DNA from: Tardiphaga robiniae
GTDB lineage: Bacteria > Pseudomonadota > Alphaproteobacteria > Rhizobiales > Xanthobacteraceae
Direction: 5' to 3'
Assembly (NCBI RefSeq): GCF_013359755.1
Contig: NZ_JABMCJ010000072.1
Coordinates: 144,456 to 208,455, forward strand
Length of the DNA stretch: 64,000 nt
The position numbers and the translations under genes were made by a program. Under the pieces are notes generated by a model. It ran no database searches. It worked only from the letters and a program-made list of their open reading frames with translations, and was not told the origin of the DNA. Shown here piece after piece: positions 26,570 to 36,709 of the stretch; the first letter of the stretch is position 1, and each line of letters starts with the position of its first letter.

Positions 26570-27064
26570 ATGGATCAGGCAAAGTCGCTTAATATTCATC
26601 ACCCCTTCCAGCAAAGTCTCCCAGCCGTGGCCAAATCGCCGAGCACGCCCATCACCGAACACCTCGCTTATCTGCTGGCGCAGGCGAACCGGGAGATTAA
26701 TCGCCAGCTCGATGCTCGCTTCAAGAAGGAAGGCGTGCCGGTCGAACAGTGGCGCATTCTGAAAGTGCTGTCTGACGGTAAGGGCCACTCCATGGGCGAC
26801 CTCGCCGATGCGGTTCTGCTGAATCATCCGACCCTGACCAAGATGGTCGATAGGATGGTGTCTGATGCACTGGTCTACCGGGTGCAGGACCCCGACGACC
26901 GCCGCAAGGTGGTGATGTTCATATCCGACCGCGGCAAGACACTAACCCAGCGGCTGAACTCGCTGGCGCTGAGCCAGGAAGCCCATATCGCCGAGAACTA
27001 CGGCAACAAGGCAACGGCCGACCTGAAGCGCCTGCTGGAAAGCCTGATCGAAAAGGCGAACTAG
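26570..27064 (+). CDS. MarR family transcriptional regulator
   Basis: The 164-residue winged-helix protein has the MarR core: LAYLLAQANREINRQLDARF, then WRILKVLSDGKGHSMGDLA, recognition-helix region NHPTLTKMVDRMV and the wing DPDDRRKVVMFIS. MarR proteins are small-ligand-responsive dimers, usually repressors. The start is uncertain: ATG at 26570 and GTG at 26564 both lack a strong ribosome-binding site, and a GTG at 26625 is also possible. It is divergent from the amidase/transporter operon, with a palindrome between the two, so it may repress that operon. The ligand is unknown. Confidence 0.88.
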   Translation: MDQAKSLNIHHPFQQSLPAVAKSPSTPITEHLAYLLAQANREINRQLDARFKKEGVPVEQWRILKVLSDGKGHSMGDLADAVLLNHPTLTKMVDRMVSDALVYRVQDPDDRRKVVMFISDRGKTLTQRLNSLALSQEAHIAENYGNKATADLKRLLESLIEKAN

Positions 27065-27089
27065 GTTTTCCATCTCTTCGCACCGACCA

Positions 27090-27476
27090 TTATCTGGGCC
27101 GTCGACAAACTAGGTCGATTTCGATCAGAGCGTCATAAGCGAGGCCCGTGACGCCGACACAGGTCCGCGCCGGCAAACGATCCGGCGGAAAATAGCTGCG
27201 ATAGGTCTCGTTCATCGCCACGTAGTCGCGCTTGAATTCGGTGAGATAGATCCGCGTCATGGTGATGTGCTCGAAGCCGAGATCGAGCCCCGCGAGCACC
27301 ACGCGCAGATTTTCCATCACCGCTTCGGTCTGTGCCACGATGCCATCGGGCAGCACGCCCGGCATTGCCGGCGTGTCCGGCATCTGCCCGGTGACGAACA
27401 CGAAGCCGTCGGCCTCCACAGCATGGCTGAACGGCGCGACCGGCTTCGGCCCGCCGGAGATCATGTGAAATTGCAA
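27090..27476 (-). CDS. RidA family protein
   Basis: The 128-residue protein has the RidA/YjgF trimer fold pattern: PFSHAVEADGFVFVTGQMP near the N-terminus, EAVMENLRVVLAGLDLG and a C-terminal PARTCVGVTGLAYDALIEI. The Arg in LPARTCVG that binds ligand carboxylate is present, so an imine/enamine deaminase activity is possible. The start is taken as TTG because AGGAG lies eight bases upstream; an ATG four codons later (27464) is the alternative. The gene lies 18 bases after the AraC-amidase fusion and is likely co-transcribed with it. Such proteins clear reactive intermediates in amino and amide catabolism. Confidence 0.88.
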   Translation of the reverse strand: MQFHMISGGPKPVAPFSHAVEADGFVFVTGQMPDTPAMPGVLPDGIVAQTEAVMENLRVVLAGLDLGFEHITMTRIYLTEFKRDYVAMNETYRSYFPPDRLPARTCVGVTGLAYDALIEIDLVCRRPR

Positions 27477-27494
27477 CAGCGCGTCTCCTGGACC

Positions 27495-29855
27495 TTATGA
27501 TTTTGACGTGTGATCGAACACCCGCTTGCTCAGAATGGCATGAACGCCCCAATTGCCGTCGACAACCTGCGTCACGCCGAAGTCGACGGCGACCGACATC
27601 AACGCGATCGCCTCATCCTCGGTGAGACCTTTGATGTTCATCAGGAAGCGCCGCATCTTGCGAAAGGCGTCCTTCATCGCGAGATCGAGCGACGAGGTCG
27701 CATAGACCTCGCTCTGCCCCTTGGCGCCGAATTCAGCGAGATAGTTCGGATGGCTGAAGCCCATCAGCACCCAGTCACTCTCGGTCTCGATCAGCGGATA
27801 AGTGAGATCGGCGAACGCCTGGCCGGCGAGATTGCCCTTCTTGTGCAAGACCACCTGGAAGGTTCCGGTCATCGAACATTCGATCGCCGTGCCACCGAGT
27901 TCACCGTCGCCCTGCGCGGCATGGGGATCGCCGACGGACAGCAATGCGCCGGGCACCGATACCGGCAGATAGACCGTCGATCCCTTGCCGAGCCGCCAAT
28001 TGTCGAGATTACCGCCAAAATAGGCTGGCGGCACTGAATCGACGAGATCGGCCTCTCGCGGCGCGACGGCAATGACACCGAAATGTGGACGCAGAGGAAT
28101 GCGAATGCCGTCGAGCACGTCATGCCGACGCCGCACAGAGGCCGGCGTAATCGGAATGCCCGGATAATCGTAGGTATTGTGCACGGTGCCGAACGGATCG
28201 GTCTGCGGCTCCCAGCGATACGAGTAGAGCGCGCGCGCATATGGCACGTCGTCGTGATCGAGAATTTCGTAGATCGTCACCGCCTCACGCGTATTCTGCT
28301 CGGCGAGAAATTCCTTGTAGTGATAGCCCCACCACGCCGCGACGCTACTGCCGAAAACCTGACCGTCGAAATCCGGATTGCGACTGGCGCGCGGCACGAT
28401 GTCGAGGATGCGAATTTCCAGCACATCGCCGGGCTGCGCGTCCCTGATCGCCACCGGCCCGGTGCAAATGTGGACGCCAAAGCCCTCACCGGCCCCACGG
28501 CCATAGATCGAGGCGTCCATCGGACCGGCCCCGCGGCGATCGACATTCTTCTGATCGCGCGTCCAGCAGAACACGCTCTCAGCGCCGATATCGCCCTTGA
28601 TCATCCGCTCGGGATCGTCGGATGCGTGCTGCGTCAGTGTTTCGATGGTGATCGTGTCGCCGGAATTGATCTCGATCTGCGGCGGCAACGAGCGGCTGAA
28701 ATACCCCCAGTGCACGCGAGATGCATCGGCGGCAAGATGATGGTGCCGGAGATTCTTCGAAGCATCCGCGATGCCGTGCGTGATCGTCTCGGCCGGCTCC
28801 GGCTGCGCAATCTTCCCCGTGGTCGACGGCGCGTGCTGGCTGCGCAACTGCGCCAGCGCTTCCTGCGGCCATCCGCGTTGTCCCGCCGCCGTCGCCGATG
28901 CCGTCAGGCGCTCGGCTTCATTCTGGCGGAATTCGCGCGGCGACAGGCCGAAGCGGTGACGGAACGTGCGGCTGAAATGCGCGGAGTCATTGAAGCCGGC
29001 ACTAAAGGCAATCTCGGAAATCGAGTGATTTGCCTCGGACGGATTCGACAGATCGGCCCAGGTGCGCTGCAGCCGGCGTTCGCGCAGGTAATGCGTAAAG
29101 CTGCTGCCGGTGCCTTCGAATAGTTTCTGCAGATAACGTTCGGAGATGCCCTCGGCCTGCGCCACCTTGGCCGGCGTCAGATCCGCATCGTCGAGGCGTC
29201 GCTCGATGGTTTGGCACAGCCGATGCAAGGTCGCCGCCTTGGTCGCCGTGCCGCTGTTGAGATCGGCCGTCGGCTCGGCCAGTTGACGTGTAAAGGTCGG
29301 CAACAGATCGGCAAGACTTTGTGCGATCGCCAACCATTCGGCATCGGACAATGTTTCGAGGTTGCGGGCCGCCTGTTCCATCATACGCGCGAACACGTCG
29401 CCGAAGCCGCCGGGGCCTATGATCTGGACATCGGGGATGGCGGGGGCACTAGCGCGGCGGCTGTGCAGCGGATCGGACGTCACCGAGAGCACCACCGCGC
29501 GCATGTCGCGCTGGAATGCGACGCTCCAGTCCCCTTTGCGGGGCAGCAACAGCAGATGCCCGACGGCGACGATCTGATGTCCGGCGGTGGTCTTCAGTGC
29601 AACACCGTCCTCGAGCGGCAGCAATACGAGGGGATGATCGCTGGCCAGATCCGACAATGGCGAGATCGCCTGTGCGCCGGCAGACAATTTGGCCAGTGCA
29701 ATACCTTCGAAGGTGCGACGAACTGCGGTGGCGTGACCGTGATGCGTGGTCGTCGCAGCCGTCGGCTGCAGGCCAATCGAACTCAGGACGTCGCGCCATG
29801 CTTCGGGGCGGTCGTCTTCAGAGTAGGATTCACTGGTGAACGGACGGAGGCTCAT
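27495..29855 (-). CDS. AraC-type regulator fused to acetamidase/formamidase
   Basis: One uninterrupted frame of 786 residues joins two proteins normally made separately. Residues about 1-195 look like an AraC_binding_2 sensor domain. Residues about 205-312 are an AraC-type DNA-binding domain with two helix-turn-helices (VAQAEGISERYLQKLF and ISEIAFSAGFNDSAHFSRTF). After a polar linker (about 313-370), residues 371-786 form a full acetamidase/formamidase (VHWGYFSR, GPVAIRDAQPGDVLEIRIL, SVGDPHAAQGDGELGGTAIE). The start at 29853-29855 has GAAGG seven bases upstream; in-frame ATG codons further up, to 29939, are less well supported. A stand-alone paralogue follows at 29984-31225. A frameshift artefact seems unlikely, because the linker is in frame and codes without a stop. 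Confidence 0.88.
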   Translation of the reverse strand: MSLRPFTSESYSEDDRPEAWRDVLSSIGLQPTAATTTHHGHATAVRRTFEGIALAKLSAGAQAISPLSDLASDHPLVLLPLEDGVALKTTAGHQIVAVGHLLLLPRKGDWSVAFQRDMRAVVLSVTSDPLHSRRASAPAIPDVQIIGPGGFGDVFARMMEQAARNLETLSDAEWLAIAQSLADLLPTFTRQLAEPTADLNSGTATKAATLHRLCQTIERRLDDADLTPAKVAQAEGISERYLQKLFEGTGSSFTHYLRERRLQRTWADLSNPSEANHSISEIAFSAGFNDSAHFSRTFRHRFGLSPREFRQNEAERLTASATAAGQRGWPQEALAQLRSQHAPSTTGKIAQPEPAETITHGIADASKNLRHHHLAADASRVHWGYFSRSLPPQIEINSGDTITIETLTQHASDDPERMIKGDIGAESVFCWTRDQKNVDRRGAGPMDASIYGRGAGEGFGVHICTGPVAIRDAQPGDVLEIRILDIVPRASRNPDFDGQVFGSSVAAWWGYHYKEFLAEQNTREAVTIYEILDHDDVPYARALYSYRWEPQTDPFGTVHNTYDYPGIPITPASVRRRHDVLDGIRIPLRPHFGVIAVAPREADLVDSVPPAYFGGNLDNWRLGKGSTVYLPVSVPGALLSVGDPHAAQGDGELGGTAIECSMTGTFQVVLHKKGNLAGQAFADLTYPLIETESDWVLMGFSHPNYLAEFGAKGQSEVYATSSLDLAMKDAFRKMRRFLMNIKGLTEDEAIALMSVAVDFGVTQVVDGNWGVHAILSKRVFDHTSKS

Positions 29856-29983
29856 GCATCGACCTTCATAGCCGAAGCGAAGCAACCTCCGTGCCATCCC
29901 GAAGGACGCAGCGCCTTGCCCTGCAACTTCCCCGATCACCGCGCCATCATCCTCATAGCCGAATTCAGTGCAATTTCATCCGC

Positions 29984-31225
29984 TTAGTCGCAGCGGAAGA
30001 CGTTCTTGCGGATTGTGCCATGGACGCCCCAATTGGCATCGACCACCTGCGTCACCCCGAAATCCGCACCGACCGACATCAGCGAGATCGCCTCGTCTTC
30101 ACTCATCTTGTGCACCGTCATCAGGAAACGCCTGAGCTTGCGGAACGCATCGCGCATGGCCCGATCGAGGCTGGAATGATTGGCGACGTCGAGCTGCGCC
30201 TTGGCGCCGAGTTCGGCGAGATAGTTCGGGAAGGTGAAGCCGTAGACCGACCAGGCATCGGCGGTTTCCAGCATCGGATGCGTCAGGCCTTCGAGCGCTG
30301 TGCCGCCGAGGTCACGATGCTTGTGCAGAATAAATTCGAAGTCGCCGGTCAGCGAGGTCTCGATCGCCGTGCCGCCGAGCTCGCTGTCGCCCTGCGCGGC
30401 ATGGGGATCGCCGACCGAGAAGAACGCGCCGGGCACCGCCACGGGATAGAACATCTTGGCGCCCTTGCCGACGCGCCAGTCATCGATATTGCCGCCGGTG
30501 TAACTCGGCGGGATCGACGACACGAAATCCTCCTCGGATGGCGCGAGGCCCATGGTTCCGAAATGCAGCCGTGCCGGCACCCTGACATTGGGCAGGATGT
30601 TTTCGCGTTTCCTGATGGTCGCGTGATCGACGCGTACGCCGGGATAATCGATGGTCGGATGCAGGATGCCATCGGGATCAATCTGCGGCGTCCAGACATA
30701 ATTATAGACCGCCCTGGCGAAGGGTTCGCCCGACGTATCGAGCTCAAAGATCGTCACGACCTCGCGCGGCTTCGGTTCCTCGATCAGGTCGTGATAGTGG
30801 AAGCCCCAATTCGCGGCGACGTTGGAGCCGAAGCACTTGCCGGCATGACAGGCCTTGCAGGCCGGCCGCGGGCGCACGTCGAGAATACGTACTTCCAGCA
30901 CATCGCCCGGCTCCGCGCCTTCGATCGCCACCGGCCCGGTGAGCAGATGCACGCCGACGCCTTCGCCTGAGCCGCGAATGAACGGACCTTCCGTCGGGCC
31001 GGAGCCGCGGCGGACGATGGCCTTGTGCTCGCGGGTCCATTTGAACACGCTCTCGGCGCCGGGATCGCCTTCGATCATGCGCTCGTAATCGTCATTGGCA
31101 TGATGCGTCAGCGTTTCGATGGTAGCGCGGTCGCCCGACTTCAGCGTTAGCGCGGGCGTGACCACCTTGCTGAAATAGCCCCAGTGAACGGTCTTCGGCG
31201 ACACCGGAAGAAGATGATGCTTCAT
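29984..31225 (-). CDS. fmdA: Acetamidase/formamidase
   Basis: The 413-residue enzyme belongs to the FmdA_AmdA family, which hydrolyses formamide, acetamide or related short amides to acid and ammonia. Motifs are VHWGYFSK, TGPVAIEGAEPGDVLEVRILD, GGNIDDWRVGKG and VGDPHAAQGDSELGGTAIE. Its sequence is strikingly close to the enzyme half of the neighbouring fusion (for example FGVTQVVDANWGVH against FGVTQVVDGNWGVH). It has an extra Cys-rich segment, CKACHAGKC, where the fusion reads RNPDFDGQ. It lies between the fusion gene (128 bases) and the fused amino-acid-type transporter gene (45 bases), all on the minus strand. Confidence 0.93.
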   Translation of the reverse strand: MKHHLLPVSPKTVHWGYFSKVVTPALTLKSGDRATIETLTHHANDDYERMIEGDPGAESVFKWTREHKAIVRRGSGPTEGPFIRGSGEGVGVHLLTGPVAIEGAEPGDVLEVRILDVRPRPACKACHAGKCFGSNVAANWGFHYHDLIEEPKPREVVTIFELDTSGEPFARAVYNYVWTPQIDPDGILHPTIDYPGVRVDHATIRKRENILPNVRVPARLHFGTMGLAPSEEDFVSSIPPSYTGGNIDDWRVGKGAKMFYPVAVPGAFFSVGDPHAAQGDSELGGTAIETSLTGDFEFILHKHRDLGGTALEGLTHPMLETADAWSVYGFTFPNYLAELGAKAQLDVANHSSLDRAMRDAFRKLRRFLMTVHKMSEDEAISLMSVGADFGVTQVVDANWGVHGTIRKNVFRCD

Positions 31226-31270
31226 GCTGAGGCCCTCATAGACATTGAACGAACTTGCGACGCGTAGCGA

Positions 31271-32881
31271 TCACGAGACTTCCGCCTCCATCGCATTGAG
31301 GAAACGCTGCGCGACGGGATTGCGCGGATTGGTCAGGACTTCACTCGCTGGGCCTTCCTCGATGATCGCTCCTCCGGCGAGCAGCACCACACGGTCGGCC
31401 ACTTCGCTGGCAAAGCGCAGCTGATGCGTCGAGATGATCATGGTCAGGCCGTCCTCAACGGCGAGGCGGCGGATCACTTCGAGCACTTCATTGACCAGTT
31501 CGGGATCGAGCGCCGAGGTCGGCTCGTCCAGCAACAGCACGCTCGGATTGGGCGCGATGGCCCGGGCAATGGCGACGCGCTGTTGTTGGCCGCCGGACAG
31601 ATGCCGTGGCAGCGCATCCGCGCGATGGCTGAGCCCGACGCGCGCCAGGAGTTCATCGGCCCGACGATCGGCATCGGCGCGCGCGACGCCGTGCACCCAG
31701 CGCAGCGGGCCGGCAATGTTCTCCTTGGCCGTGAGGTGGCCGAACAGGTTGAACTGCTGGAACACCATGCCGACGCCGACCTCGGCGCGAGCATTCGCGA
31801 GCAGCCGCGGCGACAGCGGCTTGCCATGCGCGTTGAAGCCGAGCTGGCGGCCGGCGACCTTGATGGCGCCGCCGTTCCACAGTTCGAGATTGTTGATACA
31901 GCGGAGCAGCGTGCTCTTGCCGGAGCCACTTGGTCCGAGCAGCGCGATCACTTCACCGATCCTGACCGTGATGTCGACGCCATCGAGCACCACGTTCCTG
32001 TCGTAGCTCTTGCGGAGATCGGAGACCTCGACAGCGACATTGTTGCGCGCCAGCATCTCGGCGCGTTTGATGGGATCGCCGCGTTCCGGCCGCATCCGCG
32101 GCGGCGGTAATTCCGCAATGCCACCGTCGGGCAGGATTTCCGACGGCATGTCGACCTGCGGCGCCAGCGGATCGTCGCTGCCAGGCGCGCGATACCATGG
32201 CATGACGCGCATGAATTGGTTCTGCCCGGTCGTGCGATCGAGGTCGAACTTCCATTCCAGAAGCAGCTGGATGCCCGCGATCGCCGCTGTGAGCAGCAGG
32301 TAGATCAGACCCGACGCGAAGAAGATCGAAAAGAAATCGAAGGTCGAGGACGCCAGTTGCGTCGAGCGCAGCGTCAGCTCCTGCACGGCGATGACGGAGG
32401 CCAGCGACGAATTCTTCAGCGCGCTGACCGCTTCGTTGCCGAAAGCGGGGATCATCGACCGGATCGCCTGCGGCGCGATGATCCGGCGCATCAGGACGCC
32501 CGGGGTCATGCCGAGCGCCTGGCCGGCCACCACCTGACCGCGGTCGACGCCGAGCACGCCGGAGCGCAGCATCTCGGCGATGAACGGCGCTTCGTTGCAG
32601 GCCAGCGCCAGGCCGGCGGCGAGAATGGCGGGAAGCTTGATGCCAATCTGCGGCAGGGCATTATAGGCAAACACCATCTGCAGGATCAGCGGGGTGCCGC
32701 GAAAGATCACGGCATAGACCCGGGCGAAGGATGCCAGCGGCTTGAACCTGCTGAGTTGCATCCATGCCAGGATCACACCGAGGATCAGCCCACCGCACAG
32801 ACCGAGGGCGGTGACCTGCAAGGTCGCCTGGATACCCTCGATCATATACGGCATGCTGAGATAGTGGAGGAACAGCTCCAT
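31271..32881 (-). CDS. Polar amino-acid ABC transporter, fused permease and ATPase
   Basis: This 536-residue chain has an N-terminal HisM/GlnP-type permease (about 1-225, five hydrophobic segments, EAA-like loop in GQVVAGQALGMTPGVLMRRI). A linker of about 60 residues follows, then a GlnQ-type ATPase (about 285-536) with Walker A GPSGSGKST, signature LSGGQQQRVAIARAI and LLLDEPTSALDPE. The fusion is known in some actinobacteria and rhizobia but less common than separate genes. With the binding protein upstream it makes a complete importer. Because it lies with two acetamidase/formamidase genes, an amide or amide-containing amino acid is a reasonable substrate guess. Confidence 0.93.
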   Translation of the reverse strand: MELFLHYLSMPYMIEGIQATLQVTALGLCGGLILGVILAWMQLSRFKPLASFARVYAVIFRGTPLILQMVFAYNALPQIGIKLPAILAAGLALACNEAPFIAEMLRSGVLGVDRGQVVAGQALGMTPGVLMRRIIAPQAIRSMIPAFGNEAVSALKNSSLASVIAVQELTLRSTQLASSTFDFFSIFFASGLIYLLLTAAIAGIQLLLEWKFDLDRTTGQNQFMRVMPWYRAPGSDDPLAPQVDMPSEILPDGGIAELPPPRMRPERGDPIKRAEMLARNNVAVEVSDLRKSYDRNVVLDGVDITVRIGEVIALLGPSGSGKSTLLRCINNLELWNGGAIKVAGRQLGFNAHGKPLSPRLLANARAEVGVGMVFQQFNLFGHLTAKENIAGPLRWVHGVARADADRRADELLARVGLSHRADALPRHLSGGQQQRVAIARAIAPNPSVLLLDEPTSALDPELVNEVLEVIRRLAVEDGLTMIISTHQLRFASEVADRVVLLAGGAIIEEGPASEVLTNPRNPVAQRFLNAMEAEVS

Positions 32882-32930
32882 GGAGGCAGAAAGCCCTTAC
32901 GTGAGAGTGATCCTTGCTTGCGGGCTGGCG

Positions 32931-33851
32931 TTACTTCACCGTCAGCAGGCCGGGCTCCATCAGGTTTTCCGGATCGAGTTTCCACTTCTTCAGCAGTGCG
33001 AGCTGATCACCGGACTTGTAGATCTCGGTGAGTGCGGCCTTCACCGCATCGCGGAACTTGGGCTTGTCCTTCGGCACGGCGATGCCGACCTGATAGGGGA
33101 TCGTCACCGCGACCGCCTTCTCGAGCTTGTCCGGATAGGCCTTCACCGCGTTGTCGACGGTGTTGACGTCATTGATATAGGTATCAGCGCGGCCGGCAAG
33201 GATCGCCTGGATGCAGTTGGCATTGTTGTCATAGAGCTGGATGGTCGGCTCGGCCTTGCCTTCCTTCTTGCATTCCGGCCCCAGCGCCTGGATCAGCGGC
33301 ACTTCGACATAGCCCGTGTTTTCCGCCGCAGCCGTGCCGCACAGCGAGGTGTTGATACCGGTGATCTTCTTAGGGTTACCCTTGGCGACGAGCACGCCGT
33401 CGAACACCTTGGAATAGGTGATGAAGTCGGCGGCCTTGGCGCGCTCCTCGGTGGCATAGATGTCGGAAATCACGATGTCGGCCTGACCCGATGCCAGCGT
33501 GGTCAGCAAGGCCGCGAAGGTCACAGCCTTGTAGGTCAGCTTGAAGCCAAGGCATTCGCCGATCTGCTCGCCGAGATCGATATCGAAACCGATATATTTG
33601 TTGGGATCCTTGGGATCGATCGATTCATAGCCCGGTGTATGCGGATTAATGGCGTTGACGAGTGTCTTGCCTTTCCAGTCCGGAAATTTTGCCTGCAATT
33701 CCGCGCAAGCCGCCGGCACGGCCGCCTGCGCGGACATCGGAACAAAGGTGCCGACCGCCAATAGCGCGCCCACTGCCGCCGCACGCCATCCGATCATCGC
33801 GCCCGTTTCAGGCCAAAGCCTACGGATGTCAGTAAAATGCAACTTGACCAT
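32931..33851 (-). CDS. Amino-acid-type ABC substrate-binding protein (family 3)
   Basis: This 306-residue periplasmic protein of SBP_bac_3 type has a signal sequence ending MSAQAAVPAA (cleavage near residue 42). Domain marks are KYIGFDIDLGEQIGECLG, ASGQADIVISDIYATEERA and GRADTYINDVNTVDNAV. The ATG at 33849-33851 has AAGGAG eight bases upstream and is preferred to an internal Met at 33797, although it lengthens the signal's n-region. It is first in the operon with the fused permease-ATPase and supplies its substrate. The FDIDLGEQIG region is the usual ligand-binding lobe for polar amino acids. Confidence 0.92.
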   Translation of the reverse strand: MVKLHFTDIRRLWPETGAMIGWRAAAVGALLAVGTFVPMSAQAAVPAACAELQAKFPDWKGKTLVNAINPHTPGYESIDPKDPNKYIGFDIDLGEQIGECLGFKLTYKAVTFAALLTTLASGQADIVISDIYATEERAKAADFITYSKVFDGVLVAKGNPKKITGINTSLCGTAAAENTGYVEVPLIQALGPECKKEGKAEPTIQLYDNNANCIQAILAGRADTYINDVNTVDNAVKAYPDKLEKAVAVTIPYQVGIAVPKDKPKFRDAVKAALTEIYKSGDQLALLKKWKLDPENLMEPGLLTVK

Positions 33852-34263
33852 TCGATCGCTCCTTCGACGTTGTCATGGCCTGAACCATGTTCCTAACCTC
33901 GAAGAAGCCTACGGGCGCATGTCCGCAGAAAGCTTGTCCCGGGACGTACAATAATTTGGATCGTCCGCTCCCATGATTTGGGCAGAGCTGCCACATTAAT
34001 GGGCGATGGCGGGGATCTTACCAGGCGGATCTTATCTGCCGCATGTCGGCTGCGCGCCAGAGAGGGCGTCGAGCCCTCGGCTCAGCCGTGCAGTCAACGC
34101 TGTGAGTATTGTCGCGACAAAGCAGCGGGCCGATCGCAGCGACGCCGAAGCGCGATTATTCGGGTGACCCACCAAGTCGAAGCCCCTTGCCGGAGCAAAT
34201 CTACTAATAGCAACGCCGGTAGCGACATGTCGCCACCGGCGGATACTCATATGCTGTGTTGAC
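33852..34263. other. Intergenic region upstream of the amino-acid-type transporter
   Basis: No gene is supported in these 412 bases. The region should hold the promoter for the minus-strand transporter operon. A near-perfect 26-base inverted repeat (GCCGGTAGCGAC/ATGTCGCCACCGGC, one mismatched pair) lies at 34215-34240, just beyond the end of gfa. It could end gfa transcription, but no T-run follows on that strand. Confidence 0.5.
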
Positions 34264-34827
34264 TCAGGCCGCTTTGGCCGTTGCCACGTGATTGGCGAGG
34301 ACATCCATCAGCGCAGGCGAAAGGCAATCATAAGGCTCGAGTCCCAGTTCCTTGAGGCGCGACCGTATTGCGGTCATGTCGCTCGGCTTCACGCCGGATT
34401 CAATCACCGACGAGACGAAGGCGGCGAAGCCCGGTGCGGCCGAGCCGGATTCTTCGAATAATTCAGGATGAATGAAGTCGAGGCCATAGAACGCATGTCC
34501 CTTGTTCTCGATGCGGCCGAACATGTGGGTGCCGCATCCGGTGCAGGCATGACGCTGGATGGTTGCGGCCTGATCGACGATGCGCAGCTTGTCGCCGTTT
34601 TGCAGTACGGTGACGTTTTCGCGCGGAACCACTGCGACGACAGAGAACGTCGCGCCGCTCGGCTTCCAGCACTTGGTGCAGCCGCAGGCGTGGTTATGAG
34701 CGACGTCGCCTTTGACACCAACCTTGACCGGCTTGTCGCTGCATTTGCAGACCAGCGTTCCGCCCGCAAAATGGCCTGAACCTTGTTTGACACCGCCGTC
34801 AACGGACGGGTGGATATGAACAGTCAT
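34264..34827 (-). CDS. gfa: S-(hydroxymethyl)glutathione synthase
   Basis: This 187-residue zinc protein of the Gfa family binds formaldehyde and glutathione. Its zinc ligands are visible: CKCSDKP near residue 28, [11 protein letters not shown] near 48 and [10 protein letters not shown] near 95. The length fits the family (about 188). The start ATG at 34825-34827 has AGGAGG nearby (CCAGGAGGATAGACTG) and is preferred to an upstream in-frame start at 34869. The gene is followed upstream on the same strand by frmA. It helps form S-hydroxymethylglutathione from the formaldehyde made by XoxF; whether Gfa is a true enzyme or a carrier is debated. Confidence 0.94.
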   Translation of the reverse strand: MTVHIHPSVDGGVKQGSGHFAGGTLVCKCSDKPVKVGVKGDVAHNHACGCTKCWKPSGATFSVVAVVPRENVTVLQNGDKLRIVDQAATIQRHACTGCGTHMFGRIENKGHAFYGLDFIHPELFEESGSAAPGFAAFVSSVIESGVKPSDMTAIRSRLKELGLEPYDCLSPALMDVLANHVATAKAA

Positions 34828-34903
34828 CAGTCTATCCTCCTGGTATGATGCGTCACTTGTGTGAAGCATTGTTGTATTGGCACTCTGGTGTTGCAGCCTG
34901 CAT

Positions 34904-36043
<1,140 letters not shown>

Positions 36044-36110
36044 TCATCCGGTCCTGTGTGGTCCGAGCTCGCGTCATCCGGGATTGCAGGTCAGCGGCTT
36101 GCGATCCGCA

Positions 36111-36632
36111 TCAGTGCGGTTTCCCCATGCAGGCGCTCTCGGCCTCCGTATAGGCTGCGGGTTTTTCCTCACGCTTGCCCGGGCGGACGCGGCCGACTGC
36201 ATCATTGGCGCGCGCACGCAGATAGACGTAGAGATCGTCCATATAGCAGGCGACATTGGTATTATCGCCAAAGGCCGGCATGACGCTTTCCTGCGACGTG
36301 CTGACATTCTTGCGGCCGCTGGCGACAACGCCGAGGAAATCGCCATAGCTCATCGTTTTCAGCGAGTCCTTCAGCGCCGGCGCGTAGGTCGATCCCATCC
36401 CATCGGGGCCATGACAAACGTGGCATTCCGAGTGATAGCGCCGGTAACCCGAATATGTGTACCAGTCGATGGTGCCATCGGCGGCAACGTTGAAGGTCGG
36501 ATTGCCCTCCTTGTCCAGATACTTGCCGTCCTCGGATTTGACGGCTTTCGGATCGCCGGCATTCTCGGCGAAGCTCGTATTCCCGGAGGCCACGACAACA
36601 ATCGTGGCAATGACAGACCAGATGTGACGCAA
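36111..36632 (-). CDS. xoxG: Cytochrome c of methanol oxidation (XoxG-like)
   Basis: This 173-residue c-type cytochrome is the likely electron acceptor of XoxF. It has one haem site CHVCH (Cys70, Cys73, His74), a probable axial Met118 in VMPAFGD, and two further Cys (129, 168), matching the four-Cys methanol-metabolism cytochrome family. I choose the TTG at 36630-36632: GAGGA lies seven bases upstream and the product begins with a clean signal peptide (RHIWSVIATIVVV, cleaved after SFA). ATG codons at 36674 and 36686 would place the start inside the hairpin at 36665-36694 and add a polar leader before the signal. It follows xoxF on the same strand. Confidence 0.88.
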   Translation of the reverse strand: MRHIWSVIATIVVVASGNTSFAENAGDPKAVKSEDGKYLDKEGNPTFNVAADGTIDWYTYSGYRRYHSECHVCHGPDGMGSTYAPALKDSLKTMSYGDFLGVVASGRKNVSTSQESVMPAFGDNTNVACYMDDLYVYLRARANDAVGRVRPGKREEKPAAYTEAESACMGKPH

Positions 36633-36657
36633 TAGCTTGTCCTCGACATGCGATTTC

Positions 36658-36694
36658 AGAAAAGACCGGCGCATGGACGAAGCCATGCGCCGGT
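36658..36694 (-). terminator. Hairpin terminator or attenuator between xoxF and xoxG
   Basis: A perfect 12-base inverted repeat (ACCGGCGCATGG, loop of six, CCATGCGCCGGT) begins 15 bases after the xoxF stop. On the minus strand it is followed by CTTTTCT, the layout of an intrinsic terminator. It would let most transcripts end after xoxF and let a smaller part continue into xoxG, frmA and gfa. Its stem contains the ATG codons a gene finder would choose for xoxG. Confidence 0.7.
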
Positions 36695-36709
36695 GACTGA
36701 TGCGTCAGT

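Noticed and set aside
34215..34240. Inverted repeat after gfa as a firm intrinsic terminator
   Set aside because: The stem is good but no T-run follows on the strand of gfa, so it is only mentioned within the intergenic entry.
36633..36686. ATG at 36686 or 36674 as the xoxG start
   Set aside because: Both lie inside the stem of a perfect hairpin, lack a ribosome-binding site and put a polar leader before the signal peptide.
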